This document shows, in pieces, positions 36,291-47,310 of a stretch of 64,000 nucleotides of DNA (position 1 is its first letter; every line of letters begins with the position of its first letter). The DNA is from Ophioderma brevispina (taxonomy: Eukaryota > Echinodermata > Ophiuroidea > Amphilepidida > Ophiodermatidae), in assembly GCA_023653785.1 (NCBI GenBank), contig JAMKCH010002866.1, positions 1 to 64,000 on the forward strand, given 5' to 3'. The position numbers and the translations under genes are program-made. The notes under the pieces are model-generated. The model was not told the DNA's origin. It made no database searches and worked only from the letters and a program-made list of their open reading frames with translations.

Positions 36291-38002
36291 GTAAAAATAA
36301 ATAAATGAATGACAAAAAAATTTTTTTTTCCCCACCTTAGTAAATATATGACACAATACGACATAATTATGTCGTATTGTCGCAAGATGTATACACCAAA
36401 ACACAGTGTAACTTGATATTGTATGTTCATAATAATTGTAGTAGGCTCGTAATTTTATATTATGTCGGACATAGATGTTTTAGTATCATCACATACAACA
36501 ACCTATTCGAATAACAAAGCCGCATGCTGGACAAGAAATTGTCAATATGGTTCAACTCCCATCAGTGGTTTAACAACCAAGAAACTTGGCTCGCCACAAA
36601 ATTACTTAGTTGTTTGTTTCCATATCAGGAGAAAATACAAAAATATGCTGAAATGGTGGCCAGTACTATACCGATCATAATGATCGTTGTCTCTTTTGAT
36701 AATCGTTTAAATTTAATGGGCATACTGATAAAGTTAAAGTATCTAGTTTGTAATTGGTGTTTAAAAACCATTCAAGTGAAATTATATAGGTTACAATATT
36801 TCTCTTTATATCAAATCTGCATCAAAACACATGTATTTAATAACTGTTTATACCATAAAATTGAAGTTACGTATAATTAATAAACTGGTCACTTTTTAGC
36901 TGTGGAATAATTGTTTAGTATGAGTTAAATAGTGAGAACCAGTATAAATACGGATTGCTCGTTTTTTAAGTTTAAATAGTCTATCAAGGTGAATTGGATT
37001 ATTTGAGTTCCAGGGACAGTGCGATAAGTTAAGTGTATTATTCGAAATTGCCCAGGCAATATTACTGTATGAAATATAGGGAAGAACAAGAGTATTGTAT
37101 AATGTGAACAGGACATTAGGTGGTAGGGTGTATTTGAGTCTTCTAAGAACACCAATACTTCTAGACACTTGATTTGTGATCGTGGAGATATGATCTTTCC
37201 AGTTCATATGTTTGTCAATTACCACGCCTAGAAAAGTAGTGCTATTTACGGGATTAATTTTGTTGAGTTTAGGGAGTTTGTTAGACTTTTTGGTGAAGTA
37301 AATGTAGTTAGTTTTTTAACATTAAGTGAGAGCTTATTTGCTTTAAACCAATTTGTGACATGAACCATTTCAGTGTTGAATGGTTTTATGAGGGTATCTA
37401 GGTTGGGATGAGAGAGGAATATGTTAGTGTCATCTGCAAATAGAACAAAAGAAAGAAGATCAGAGGAATGGGGGATGTCGTTCACATAGAGAAGGAAAAA
37501 AAAGAGGCCCGAGTATAGAGCCTTGTGGGACACCGCATTCAACAGGAAGACCACCAGTCGGATGAGTATCAAAACAGGTAAATTGTTGCCTATCGGAAAG
37601 ATAGTCTGCAAGAAGCGCCAAGTGAGTTCCACGTATACCATAATGAGAAAGCTTGGGTAGGAGAATGGAATGGTCTATGGTGTCGAACGCCTTAGGTAGG
37701 TCAAGAAAGATACCAATGCTATGATGATCAATTGAGGGAGCCGAATAATGTCTAGTAGAGCCAGATCAGTGGAATGCTGTTTCCTGAAGCCATATTGATT
37801 GGGGTGAAGGATATTGTGCGAAGAGAAAAAAATTGTCAAGCCTATTATAGATCAGGCGTTCGAGGATTTTAGAGAAACATTTTGTAGAAGTGAAACAGGG
37901 TGATAATTGGAAAATGAGTGCGGGTCATCCTTCTTGAAAACTGGAATGACTTTAGCAACTTTCAGTTCAGCAGGGAAAACACCAGTAGAAATATCCACTG
38001 AT
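36291..38002 (-). mobile_element. CR1-like LINE 3' portion, tandem copy 1
   Basis: The minus-strand sequence contains the reverse-transcriptase segments KVAKVIPVFKKDDPHSFSNY (about 37950-37900), a GSILGPLFF-type block, YVNDI, the catalytic FADDTN and then WFKANKLSLNVKK (37500-37300), followed by the C-terminal region MNWKDHIS...RSIGVLRRLK (37190-36900). The noncoding 3' part (36290-36895) includes a perfect 28-bp palindrome (36353-36380). An extra A in the A run at 37496-37503 breaks the frame just before YVNDI, and other stops are present. It repeats head to tail with the next two copies at a period of about 1.7 kb. Confidence 0.8.
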
Positions 38003-39720
38003 TGATTAAAAATAAAATAAATGAATACAATAAAATCCCTTAGTAAAATATATGACACAATACGACATAATTTGTCGTATTGTCGCAAGATGTATACGCC
38101 AAAACGCAGTGTAACTTGATAGTGTATGTTCAATACATAATTGTAGTAGGCTCGTAGTTTTATATTATGTCGGACATAGATGCTTTAGTATCATCACATA
38201 CAACAACCTATTCGAATAACAAAGCCGCATGCTGGCAATTAAATTGTCAATATGATTCAACTCCCATCAGTGGTTAATCAACCAAGAAACTTGGCTCGCC
38301 ACAAAAATTACTTTAGTTTTGGGTTTTGTTTCACATATAAGGAGAAAATACAAAATATGCTGAAATGGTGGCCAGTATTATACCGATCATAATGATCGTT
38401 GTCTCTTTTGATAATCGTTTAAATTTAATGGGAATACCGATAAAGTAAAAGTATCTAGTCTTGTAATTTGTGTTTTTTTTATAACCCATTCAATTGAAAT
38501 TATATAGGTTACAATATTTCTCTTTATATCAAATTGCATCAACAACAAATGTATTTAAAACTGTTTATACCATAAAATTGAAGTTACGTATAGTTAATAA
38601 ACTGGTCACTTTTTTAGCTTGTGGAATAATTGTTTAGTATGAGTTAAATAGGGAGAACCAGTATAAATACGGATTGCTCGTTTTTTAAGTTTAAATAGTC
38701 TATCAAGGTAAATTGGATTATTTGAGTTCCAGGGACAGTGCGATAAGTTAAGTGTATTATTCGAAATTGCCCAGGCAATATTACTGTATGAAATATAGGG
38801 AAGATCAAGAGTATTGTATAATGTGAACAGGACATTAGGTGGTAGGGTGTATTTGAGTCTTCTAAGAACACCAATACTTCTAGACACTTGATTTGTGATC
38901 GTGGAGATATGATCTTTCCAGTTCATATGTTTGTCAATTACCACGCCTAGAAAAGTAGTGCTATTTACGGGATTAATTTGTTGAGTTTAGGGAGTTTGTT
39001 AGACTTTTTGGTGAAGTAAATGTAGTTAGTTTTTTAACATTAAGTGAGAGCTTATTTGCTTTAAACCAATTTGTGACATGAACCATTTCAGTGTTGAATG
39101 GTTTTATGAGGGTATCTAGGTTGGGATGAGAGAGGAATATGTTAGTGTCATCTGCAAATAGAACAAAAGAAAGAAGATCAGAGGAATGGGGGATGTCGTT
39201 CACATAGAGAAGGAAAAAAAGAGGCCCGAGTATAGAGCCTTGTGGGACACCGCATTCAACAGGAAGACCACCAGTCGGATGAGTATCAAAACAGGTAAAT
39301 GATTGCCTATCGGAAAGATAGTCTGCAAGAAGCGCCAAGTGAGTTCCACGTATACCATAATGAGAAAGCTTGGGTAGGAGAATGGAATGGTCTATGGTGT
39401 CGAACGCCTTAGGTAGGTCAAGAAAGATACCAATGCTATGATGATCAATTGAGGGAGCCGAATAATGTCTAGTAGAGCCAGATCAGTGGAATGCTGTTTC
39501 CTGAAGCCATATTGATTGGGGTGAAGGATATTGTGCGAAGAGAAAAAAATTGTCAAGCCTATTATAGATCAGGCGTTCGAGGATTTTAGAGAAACATTTT
39601 GTAGAAGTGAAACAGGGTGATAATTGGAAAATGAGTGCGGGTCATCCTTCTTGAAAACTGGAATGACTTTAGCAACTTTCAGTTCAGCAGGGAAAACACC
39701 AGTAGAAATATCCACTGATT
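38003..39720 (-). mobile_element. CR1-like LINE 3' portion, tandem copy 2
   Basis: Same content and order as copy 1, offset by about 1719 bases. The RT block (CGVPQGSILGPLFFLLYVND, FADDTN; 39290-39120) is open here where copy 1 is frameshifted. The C-terminal segment lies at 38606-38944. The upstream RT piece, at 39569-39720, runs on into non-LINE sequence from the unit junction. The junction with copy 1 (about 37990-38020) and that with copy 3 (39710-39740) are identical in sequence. Differences from copy 3 are few, so the duplication is recent or has been homogenised. Confidence 0.8.
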
Positions 39721-41430
39721 GATTAAAAATAAAATAAATGAATACAATAAAATCCCTTAGTAAAATATATGACACAATACGACATAATTTGTCGTATTGT
39801 CGCAAGATGTATACGCCAAAACGCAGTGTAACTTGATAGTGTATGTTCAATACATAATTGTAGTAGGCTCGTAGTTTTATATTATGTCGGACATAGATGC
39901 TTTAGTATCATCACATACAACAACCTATTCGAATAACAAAGCCGCATGCTGGCAATTAAATTGTCAATATGATTCAACTCCCATCAGTGGTTAATCAACC
40001 AAGAAACTTGGCTCGCCACAAAAATTACTTTAGTTTTGGGTTTTGTTTCACATCATCAGGAGAAAATACAAAATATGCTGAAATGGTGGCCAGTATTATA
40101 CCGATCATAATGATCGTTGTCTCTTTTGATAATCGTTTAAATTTAATGGGAATACTGATAAAGTAAAAGTATCTAGTCTTGTAATTTGTGTTTTTTTTAT
40201 AACCCATTCAATTGAAATTATATAGGTTACAATATTTCTCTTTATATCAAATTGCATCAACAACAAATGTATTTAAAACTGTTTATACCATAAAATTGAA
40301 GTTACGTATAGTTAATAAACTGGTCACTTTTTTAGCTTGTGGAATAATTGTTTAGTATGAGTTAAATAGGGAGAACCAGTATAAATACGGATTGCTCGTT
40401 TTTTAAGTTTAAATAGTCTATCAAGGTAAATTGGATTATTTGAGTTCCAGGGACAGTGCGATAAGTTAAGTGTATTATTCGAAATTGCCCAGGCAATATT
40501 ACTGTATGAAATATAGGGAAGATCAAGAGTATTGTATAATGTGAACAGGACATTAGGTGGTAGGGTGTATTTGAGTCTTCTAAGAACACCAATACTTCTA
40601 GACACTTGATTTGTGATCTTGGAGATATGGTCTTTCCAGTTCATATGTTTGTCAATTACCACGCCTAGAAAAGTAGTGTTATTTACGGGATTAATTTGTT
40701 GAGTTTAGGGAGTTTAGACTTTTTGGTGAAGTAAATGTAGTTAGTTTTTTAACATTAAGTGAGAGCTTATTTGCTTTAAACCAATTTGTGACATGAACCA
40801 TTTAAGTGTTGAATGGTTTTATGAGGGTATCTAGGTTGGGATGAGAGAGGAATATGTTAGTGTCATCTGCAAATAGAACAAAAGAAAGAAGATCAGAGGA
40901 ATGGGAGATGTCGTTCACATAGAGAAGGAAAAAAAGAGGCCCGAGTATAGAGCCTTGTGGGACACCGCATTCAACAGGAAGACCACCAGTCGGATGAGTA
41001 TCAAAGCAGGTAAATTGTTGCCTATCGGAAAGATAGTCTGCAAGAAGCGCCAAGTGAGTTCCACGTATACCATAATGAGAAAGCTTGGGTAGGAGAATGG
41101 AATTGTCTATGGTGTCGAACGCCTTAGATAGGTCAAGAAAGATACCAATGCTATGATGATCAATTGAGAGAGCCGAATAATGTCTAGTAGAGCCAGATCA
41201 GTGGAATGCTGTTTCCTGAAAGACATTCCATATTGATTGGAGTGAAGGATATTGTGCGAAGAGAAAAAAAAATTGTCAAGCCTATTATAGATCAGGCGTT
41301 CGAGGATTTTAGAGAAACATTTTGTAGAAGTGAAACAGGGTGATAATTGGAAAATGAGTGCGGGTCATCCTTCTTGAAAACTGGAATGACTTTAGAACTT
41401 TCAGTTCAGCAGGGAAAACACCAGTAGAAA
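39721..41430 (-). mobile_element. CR1-like LINE 3' portion, tandem copy 3 (5'-most in LINE orientation)
   Basis: The same RT and C-terminal blocks as copies 1 and 2, at 40324-40662 (C-terminal), 40802-41053 (VECGVPQGSILGPLFF through FADDTN) and 41330-41430 (VIPVFKKDD region). Unlike the others it is continuous, apart from the RTE insertion, with the upstream half of the same LINE (41838-42747), so it marks the original insertion. A short deletion near 40712 and one near 41395 disturb the frame. The noncoding 3' part occupies 39721-40320. Confidence 0.8.
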
Positions 41431-41837
41431 TATCCATATCCATATCCAGGGCTTTGATCACTCACGATGGAGGAACCCCTCCCTAGAATGCTTCCACAAA
41501 TCTCTATCTTTGGCCATTCTTGTCCAAGTTGGACCAAGTTGTTTTATCATTGTGTCTCTCCATCTGGTTTTTGGACGTCCTGGCTTTCTGGTCCATTCTC
41601 TGGGGGTCCACTCTGTCACTCTGTTGGTCCACCTGTTATCCTGCAGTCTAGCAACATGGCCTGCCCATCTATGTTTGGCACTCCTAATGCAGTCGATAAT
41701 ATCAATAACTCCTGTCTGTGATCGGATCCAGCAGTTTCTCTTTTTATCTTGGAGTCTGATACCAAGCATGATTCGCTCCATCGTCCTCTGTGCAACTGCA
41801 AGCATCTCCATCGTGGTGTTATTTAAAGCCCATGTTT
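41431..41837 (-). mobile_element. RTE-type LINE 3' end inserted in the CR1-like LINE
   Basis: The minus-strand frame 41811-41458 gives the C-terminal tail of RTE retrotransposons: RTMERIMLGIRLQDKKR, HRWAGHVARLQDNRW, GRPKTRWRD and KDRDLWKHSREGF. The 3' end carries three TATCCA hexamers (41431-41448). A 12-bp direct repeat, CACCAGTAGAAA, flanks it at 41419-41430 and 41838-41849 and is the target-site duplication, since the host LINE reads through when one copy is removed. The insert is heavily 5'-truncated. The frame is intact, so the insertion is fairly young. Confidence 0.9.
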
Positions 41838-42747
41838 CACCAGTAGAAAGGGAAAGATTAAAGACATGGGCAAGTGGTTGACAGATGAAGGGGGCAATTT
41901 GTTTAACTCCAAAGGACTAACATCATCAAAACCAGAACTCTTACCATTTCGGAATTTGGAGATAATATCATGAATTTCCTTGGGTTTTGTTGGACTGAAA
42001 AAAAAACGATTTTTCATAAGGTGTCTTTAGGAAATCATGGAAGCTGGTTGGAGAATGGATCTGACTGGCTAATTTGGGTCAATTTCAACAAAAAACTTAT
42101 TGAATCTCTCAGCAATGTCTTTGGGATCAATAATCTTCGTAGGACCATCAGTGAAATAGCTAGGATTTTTTGCTTTATTTGTTTTGCCAAGGATATTGTT
42201 AATGGTTTTCCATGTGTTTTTAATATTGTTTTTATAAGAGTTAAATTTATTTGTGAAATAAGTTTTGCGCGATATTTAATTAATTGTGTTAATGTATTTC
42301 TGTGATTAATGTATTTATTTTTATTTGCTTCATTGGGTGTTTAAGGTAAGTTTTATATAATTTATTCCTATTGTTAATTGATTTTATTATGCCTATAGTG
42401 ATCCAAGGTTTAGCTTCTTGACGTTTGTTTATTTTCTTTTTAATGTTGGGTAAGTGTTTATCATATAAAATCGTGAATTTAGAAATGAACAGATGATAAG
42501 AATCATTCGCAGAATCACAGTTCGTGACATTATTCCAGTTCTGTTGTTGTAATTCATTTCCAAATGAGGCAATATTAACTTTATTTATTTTCCGAGTCAT
42601 GTAATAGTTGTTGGATTTAGGATTAGGATTATTTGTACTTTTACAATTTAGTATCTGGAAAACAGGAAAGTGATATGTGATGTCATTGAATAAAATGCCT
42701 GGTATTATTTTGTTATTAAGAATATTTGTAAATATATTATCAATCAC
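41838..42747 (-). pseudogene. CR1-like LINE, endonuclease end to RT start
   Basis: The minus-strand frame at 42747-42289 begins IDNIFTNIL and contains DITYHFPVFQI, which resembles the conserved SDH-type end of the AP endonuclease domain, then a linker with KPWITIGIIKSINNRNKLYK. The frame at 42017-41850 gives SPTKPKEIHDIISKFRNGKS and SGFDDVSP, the start of RT, and reaches FNLSLSTG at the RTE target site. With copy 3 this makes a LINE lacking its 5' half; it stops at the SINE fragment at 42755. Frameshifts lie between the blocks, so it is inactive. Confidence 0.75.
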
Positions 42748-42754
42748 GCGCCAC

Positions 42755-42965
42755 CACCACTGTGCATGTACAAAGCAGTCAGTGTCGAATAAGAGTAGGG
42801 TGAAAACCCTTGACTGTTCCCAATCCGCCCCAGCCTCAATAGCGGGTCATGTTGGGAGCGTCCGTATCATGGATACACGCGACCCCGGATCAACACACTT
42901 AGTTGAATAAATCCTAACACCACCACAAGCCATTACCAATGACTTGTGGATACGCTAAGAAGAAG
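42755..42965 (+). mobile_element. SINE family S, 3' fragment
   Basis: It matches 44465-44665: GTCAGTGTCGAATAAGAGTA, CCTTGACTGTTCCCAATCCG, CCCCAGCCTCAA, GCGACCCCGG and GACTTGTGGATACG in the same order. The tRNA head is absent. It ends in AAGAAGAAG and abuts the 5' truncation of the CR1-like LINE. Confidence 0.75.
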
Positions 42966-43551
42966 ACCATGGATTTCGCAAACAGAGATCGTGTGAAACT
43001 CAACTGATCCTCACAATTGATGACATTGCCACTGCGACAAAGCTCAAATTGACATAGTTCCCACGAAAAAATATCGTGAAAACTTTAGCGCATGGAGCTT
43101 TAAAACATGGAGCCAAAAAACCCCAAAATATTAGGTCCACGTAGACCCCCCTTATACACTGAAGTGTTAAGCTATCCAGCTGTACCAAATATGGGAATCG
43201 GGTGCTCAGGAACACAAATCATACTCCCTTCAGGATTTTTCTCATAAAAAAGACGAGGGTTTTAATATTTTTACAAAATCGAAGCAACTGTAAATGTTGA
43301 CTTCTGTACCATTAAAATTGCCAATTTTTACCTATTTTTGCTGTTTTCACTCAGTAAGTCCAAGCCATTTTGGAATCCTTATAGTCACACAAATAATGTG
43401 GTGGACTTTTCAACATGATTGGAGAAGTTTTAAAATATGTCCACTCCGTAAACCTTGGTTCCCCCTACCTGGCTAAAGCTACCATTCCAAACATCATGCA
43501 TATTTATGTCGGCAATGGCACACTGAGGCTGGATAATTAGGGTCGTTTTGA
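42966..43551. other. No gene recognised
   Basis: Between the SINE fragment and a LINE relic, with no supported feature. Confidence 0.4.
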
Positions 43552-44160
43552 CACCCATGGATTAAAAAGCTCGAACAAATTCAAAGAAGTACAGCACGCT
43601 TTGTCACTAACAATTATGATAGGAGAGTCAATGTCTCAGCCATGGTCCACGCAATGAACTGGACATCTCTCAAGAACCGTCGCATGCTTCGTCGCCTTTA
43701 AATGCTATACAGAATCAGATTTAGCCTGGTGGACATGTCATCTACTGCAGCCAGAGGTCAGTCATCAAGACTTAATGACACTACCCAGTGGGTAATCGAC
43801 GCTGAACGTCGAAAAGACGTCGAGAGTTTTTAGAAATTTACACACTGTTTATGTCGAAAATGCAAATCGATTGACGTCGTTCTTAAAACGTCGATTCAAT
43901 TGCATTTTCGACGTAAATTGATAAAAACCGTCGACCTACCTGTTTTCGACGTGCCAACGTCGTTTCGACGTCGCTCTAAACGACTATGCCCGCTGGAGTT
44001 ACCGTAACTCCAGAATCTCAGCCTAAGGTTGCTGCTGTTTTCCAGGCACTAACCGGGAATGAAATACTCTATCAGTGGATACAGTAAATCTCCGGACTCT
44101 TGACGCTTTCAAGGATGTCCTGACGGATTGCCCTCTGAAGTACATTGACAGGCTCCATGT
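43552..44160 (+). pseudogene. Non-LTR retrotransposon C-terminal relic, plus strand
   Basis: Translation from about 43561 reads KKLEQIQRSTARFVTNNYD, then VSAMVHAMNWTSLKNRR and LYRIRFSLVDM after one stop, the typical C-terminal end of jockey/CR1-type LINEs (ARFV..Y, the W-SL--RR block and YKI/YRI). After the insertion at 43803-43985 it resumes with a decayed end, NLRTLDAFKDVL (about 44090-44130). It belongs to a different LINE from the one at 36-42 kb and lies on the opposite strand. Stops and frame changes make it a relic. Confidence 0.7.
43803..43985. mobile_element. CGACGT-rich foldback element inside the LINE relic
   Basis: About 180 bp almost wholly made of an imperfect inverted repeat. 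ACGTCGAAAAGACGTCG at the left end pairs with AACGTCGTTTCGACGTCG at the right; GAGAGTTTTTAGAAATTTAC pairs with an inverse at 43915-43935; and GAAAATGCAA with TCGATTGACGT pairs with the inverse at 43888-43912. It interrupts the coding relic, whose C-terminal sequence continues after it, so it is a later insertion. Confidence 0.7.
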
Positions 44161-44192
44161 TATTTTTACTTGCGGGAGTATTTTTACTTTGT

Positions 44193-44690
44193 GGGAGAGC
44201 GTGGCCTAGCGGTTAGGGTGCTTGCCTCTGGCGCAAATTTACAATCAAAATTCCCGGGTTCGAATCCTGGTGGGGTCGTGGCACTTGCTGGGATTTATTC
44301 GGGTACTACCAATTCTGGATTTGATCTGTATCCAGCTATTGATTAAACACAGAATTACCGCTCTCCTCCATGGTTCACTTGGTCAATTGGCAAATGGATA
44401 TGAAAGCATCCCGTCCTTCGGAGGGGACGTTAAGCCTCGGTCCCGTGTACAGAGAGCCACAACTGTACATGTTCATCGCACAGGTCAGTGTCGAATAAGA
44501 GTAGGGTGTAAACCCCTGACTGTTCCCAATCCGCCGCCCCAGCCTCAAATAGCGGCCATGTTAGGAGAGTCCGTTCATTGTACACGCGGCCCCGGCTAAT
44601 CACACTCTTGCTGAACAAATCCTAACACAACCACAAAGCCATTAACAATGACTTGTGGATACGACAAACAAACAAAAAAAAAATGTTACT
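44193..44690 (+). mobile_element. Full-length tRNA-derived SINE, family S
   Basis: The head has a Pol III A box TGGCCTAGCGG (44202-44212) and a perfect B box GGTTCGAATCC (44257-44267), 55 bases apart. The body includes CCGTCCTTCGGAGGGGACGT, TACAGAGAGCCACAACTG and CTGTTCCCAATCCGCCGCCC. The 3' end is GACTTGTGGATACGAC followed by an A-rich tail. The head does not fold into a complete tRNA (no matching acceptor strands), so it is a SINE and not a tRNA gene. Two other family members are at 15008 (minus) and 42755 (3' fragment). Confidence 0.85.
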
Positions 44691-44760
44691 TGCACTTTTG
44701 CATATGCTTTGCCCTGACTATGCGTCACGTCGTTTGCCTCTACTTTTGAGTATCAGACAG

Positions 44761-44943
44761 TATACAAATAATGAATGTTTATGAGTGCAATGGTAAGAAT
44801 ATTTTCATGAGTTGAAAGATGATATGTTCCATTCAACGAGCGTTAGCCGAGTTGAATGGAACATTTCATCTTTCAACGAATGAAAATATTCTTTCCATTG
44901 CACGAATGAAAAACATTCATTATTTGTTTTATATAACATCTAA
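44761..44943. mobile_element. Hairpin element with about 75-bp arms
   Basis: The left arm has ACAAATAATGAATG, GTGCAATGG, AGAATATTTTCAT, TTGAAAGATGA and TGTTCCATTCAAC. The right arm repeats these in inverse order from 44937. The loop is GAGCGTTAGCCGA. Its right arm forms the start of the large duplication that follows, and a trace of the same arm end (CATTATTTGTTTTAT, 51587) begins the second copy. Confidence 0.8.
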
Positions 44944-45764
44944 GTAGATCCTTGTCATTCTAGTATTAAAGCTCGGACTAGCTTGACTACGCTCGGCTAA
45001 GCCCTAGCCTGGGCTGTGCCGCTGTCAAGTAAGTTGCTACGGACCCAGGGTCTAGCTCTGCAGGGCTAGGGCTAAATGCTGACTTTAATTTACCTTCTAC
45101 TATATAGTCACTGCATAAACTTGGTCTGAAGAAACCTCCATGGCCGGGAATTCCACGTAGATCCTGCTGAAAAAACATAAACTTTTACCGGCAGAAACAA
45201 CAAGAGCGTGCGTCCATTGTTCAGTCACACAAAGACCGCAAGTTCCGAGGACTCGCTGCTGCACCGCAATCAACGCTGATCATAATAGTCATCGTAGTTG
45301 CAGCAAAGTTCCTTATAGGTGCGTGCATTAGGTGACGCGCGTTTTGTGAAAAACGCACGAGGCATGCAATAGAACGAAACGTATGGAACCAATTGCACCC
45401 CAAATGGAACAAAAATGCACGTGTGTGACGTAAGCATGCATTATATCATTTATTTAATGACATGTTACCGATAATCCCTCCATCAAATGACAAGGATCTA
45501 TTTAGGTGTTATATAATTGGTCTTATATCTTTTCATATGTTAGTTTGCGCTTTATAGAAGAGAAGAGATACTGAATATTGGATGGAAAATTGATATATCG
45601 TGAGCTGAGAATTACAAGGATGGCTTTACTTCCTCGCTCATGACGTAAACACAGGCAGGTATTTCTCGCACGCCTCTAAGTGCCGACTTTAATCGTGCGA
45701 GTGTGTACGCTAGTGCTTTCAACAACCGCTCGCCATTTAATGCTGTGGCCGCTGAATATCGCAC

Positions 45765-45772
45765 TGACGTCA
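45765..45772. promoter_or_regulatory. Full CRE palindrome TGACGTCA, kept in both duplicate copies
   Basis: TGACGTCA at 45765-45772, and again at 52455-52462 in unit B, within the identical context GCACTGACGTCACTGACTCG. It matches the consensus for CREB/ATF proteins. It is about 1.5 kb upstream of the GPCR start in both units. A chance octamer is possible, and nothing else here marks a promoter. Confidence 0.25.
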
Positions 45773-46381
45773 CTGACTCGAGCAAGATAAATGCAGTATC
45801 ACTGACATTTTCAGATGTGGACGTTTTTAAGTTAAAAACATTTTAAAGCTTATCAACTATGTAAATTTCATAATATTAATAGTACTCAGCTCACGATATT
45901 ACGATTTTGTGTCTTGCACCAATTAATATGACACAACAATCTCGTGTATATACATGTATGAAATCTATCTGATATTCCTATAAACATTTTTGTTCCAAAT
46001 TACAATTTTGCCTATTTACACTACTCTGTATTAATTTTTGGATATGACAGTCTGGCTGCATCGAAAAGAATGCAAAATATCAATTTGACAACGTTGAATC
46101 TTTAGTACATGACCTAGGGATTTTTGTACGTACAATATAATGGAATAACGTTAACCACCTTTTTTTAGACTAGTGCTGACAAATATGGAAATTCGTTGCC
46201 TGAACATTTAGAGATCTTTATGTTGACTTGTCTACAACAAGACAGTTTATGTGTGGGACGAACACTTTTTCACTATTCTAGTTAGTTTCATTATGTACCC
46301 TCCTGTAAACATATAACACATTAGCATTTACCTCGTATGGCATACACCTGCTATTAATACAGCACTACGCCCTCGGTAGGC

Positions 46382-46404
46382 AAAAAAAAAAAAAAAAAAA
46401 AAAA
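46382..46404. repeat. A homopolymer, 23 bases
   Basis: A run of 23 A in unit A. The corresponding place in unit B (near 53085) has no such run, so the run is either a somatic, allelic or sequencing difference, or was deleted in one copy. Confidence 0.8.
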
Positions 46405-47310
46405 TAACTATAATATAATCAAATTTTCGCAGTACGTGACATCCATGTATTGGAATGATGTTGGTTGAAAACCCTGTGCTTTAACTTCCGCGTTTGATGT
46501 GCAGTATTTACTCATGCTTCTTCCCAAAGGTAGTCATGTTTCATCACTAGTAGGACGTTACGCGTTTAGATTACGTCGATATCACACCGGTTGGCTTCAT
46601 ACTTGTTTTTTCAAGAATTCGACACAAGAGGAGAAGAACGAGGGATGTTTGCTATTTAGGGGACAACTAATATTTGTCTCTGATTTAAACATTTGGATTC
46701 GAATAAGTGTTTTTCAATCCACTCGAATGATCTAACCTATTAAACTATGCGTTAAAGGTTACAGTGACAGCAATCTTCTGTCGTCCGTGTGTTGATTTTT
46801 GAACAAAAGAGCACATGAGAACACTTATTTGATTCATGATTGATAAGACGAAAGCTGAAGACCTCTTATCAATAACCACTTTTTCTGGTCAAAGGACTGG
46901 ATTTATTGCTTTCGGTAAATAGGGTTATCATACACTGAAGAAATATTTGCCTAGGTTCATACTTGAGGTTTATCAAGACTACCGGGTTCCTTGGCAAGAA
47001 GACAAACCGTTAGTTGTTTTATACGAATATATCTCTTCTGTCTGCTCGTTTTAATGATATGTTGGTTTAAATACTCCACACCTGTGCTTTAACTTCATTT
47101 TAGCAATGTCGGCTAGCGTTTCACCCACTTTAACTGCATGGATAACGTAATGACCCGGTTTAATGATCACCATGTAAACCTCAGACACAGACAACACTAT
47201 ATATATAAAGTCAATTTAAACAATCCATTCACCTAAATGACTCACTCACTTGAAGACATGAGTACCATATTATACCGATAGCTTACACCTTCTTGGATCA
47301 TTTATCCGAC

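Noticed and set aside
41510..41881. 123-codon plus-strand frame
   Set aside because: Shadow of the RTE C-terminal coding sequence on the minus strand.
44193..44290. tRNA gene
   Set aside because: A and B boxes are good but the flanks do not form an acceptor stem, and the same head continues into a repeated SINE body.
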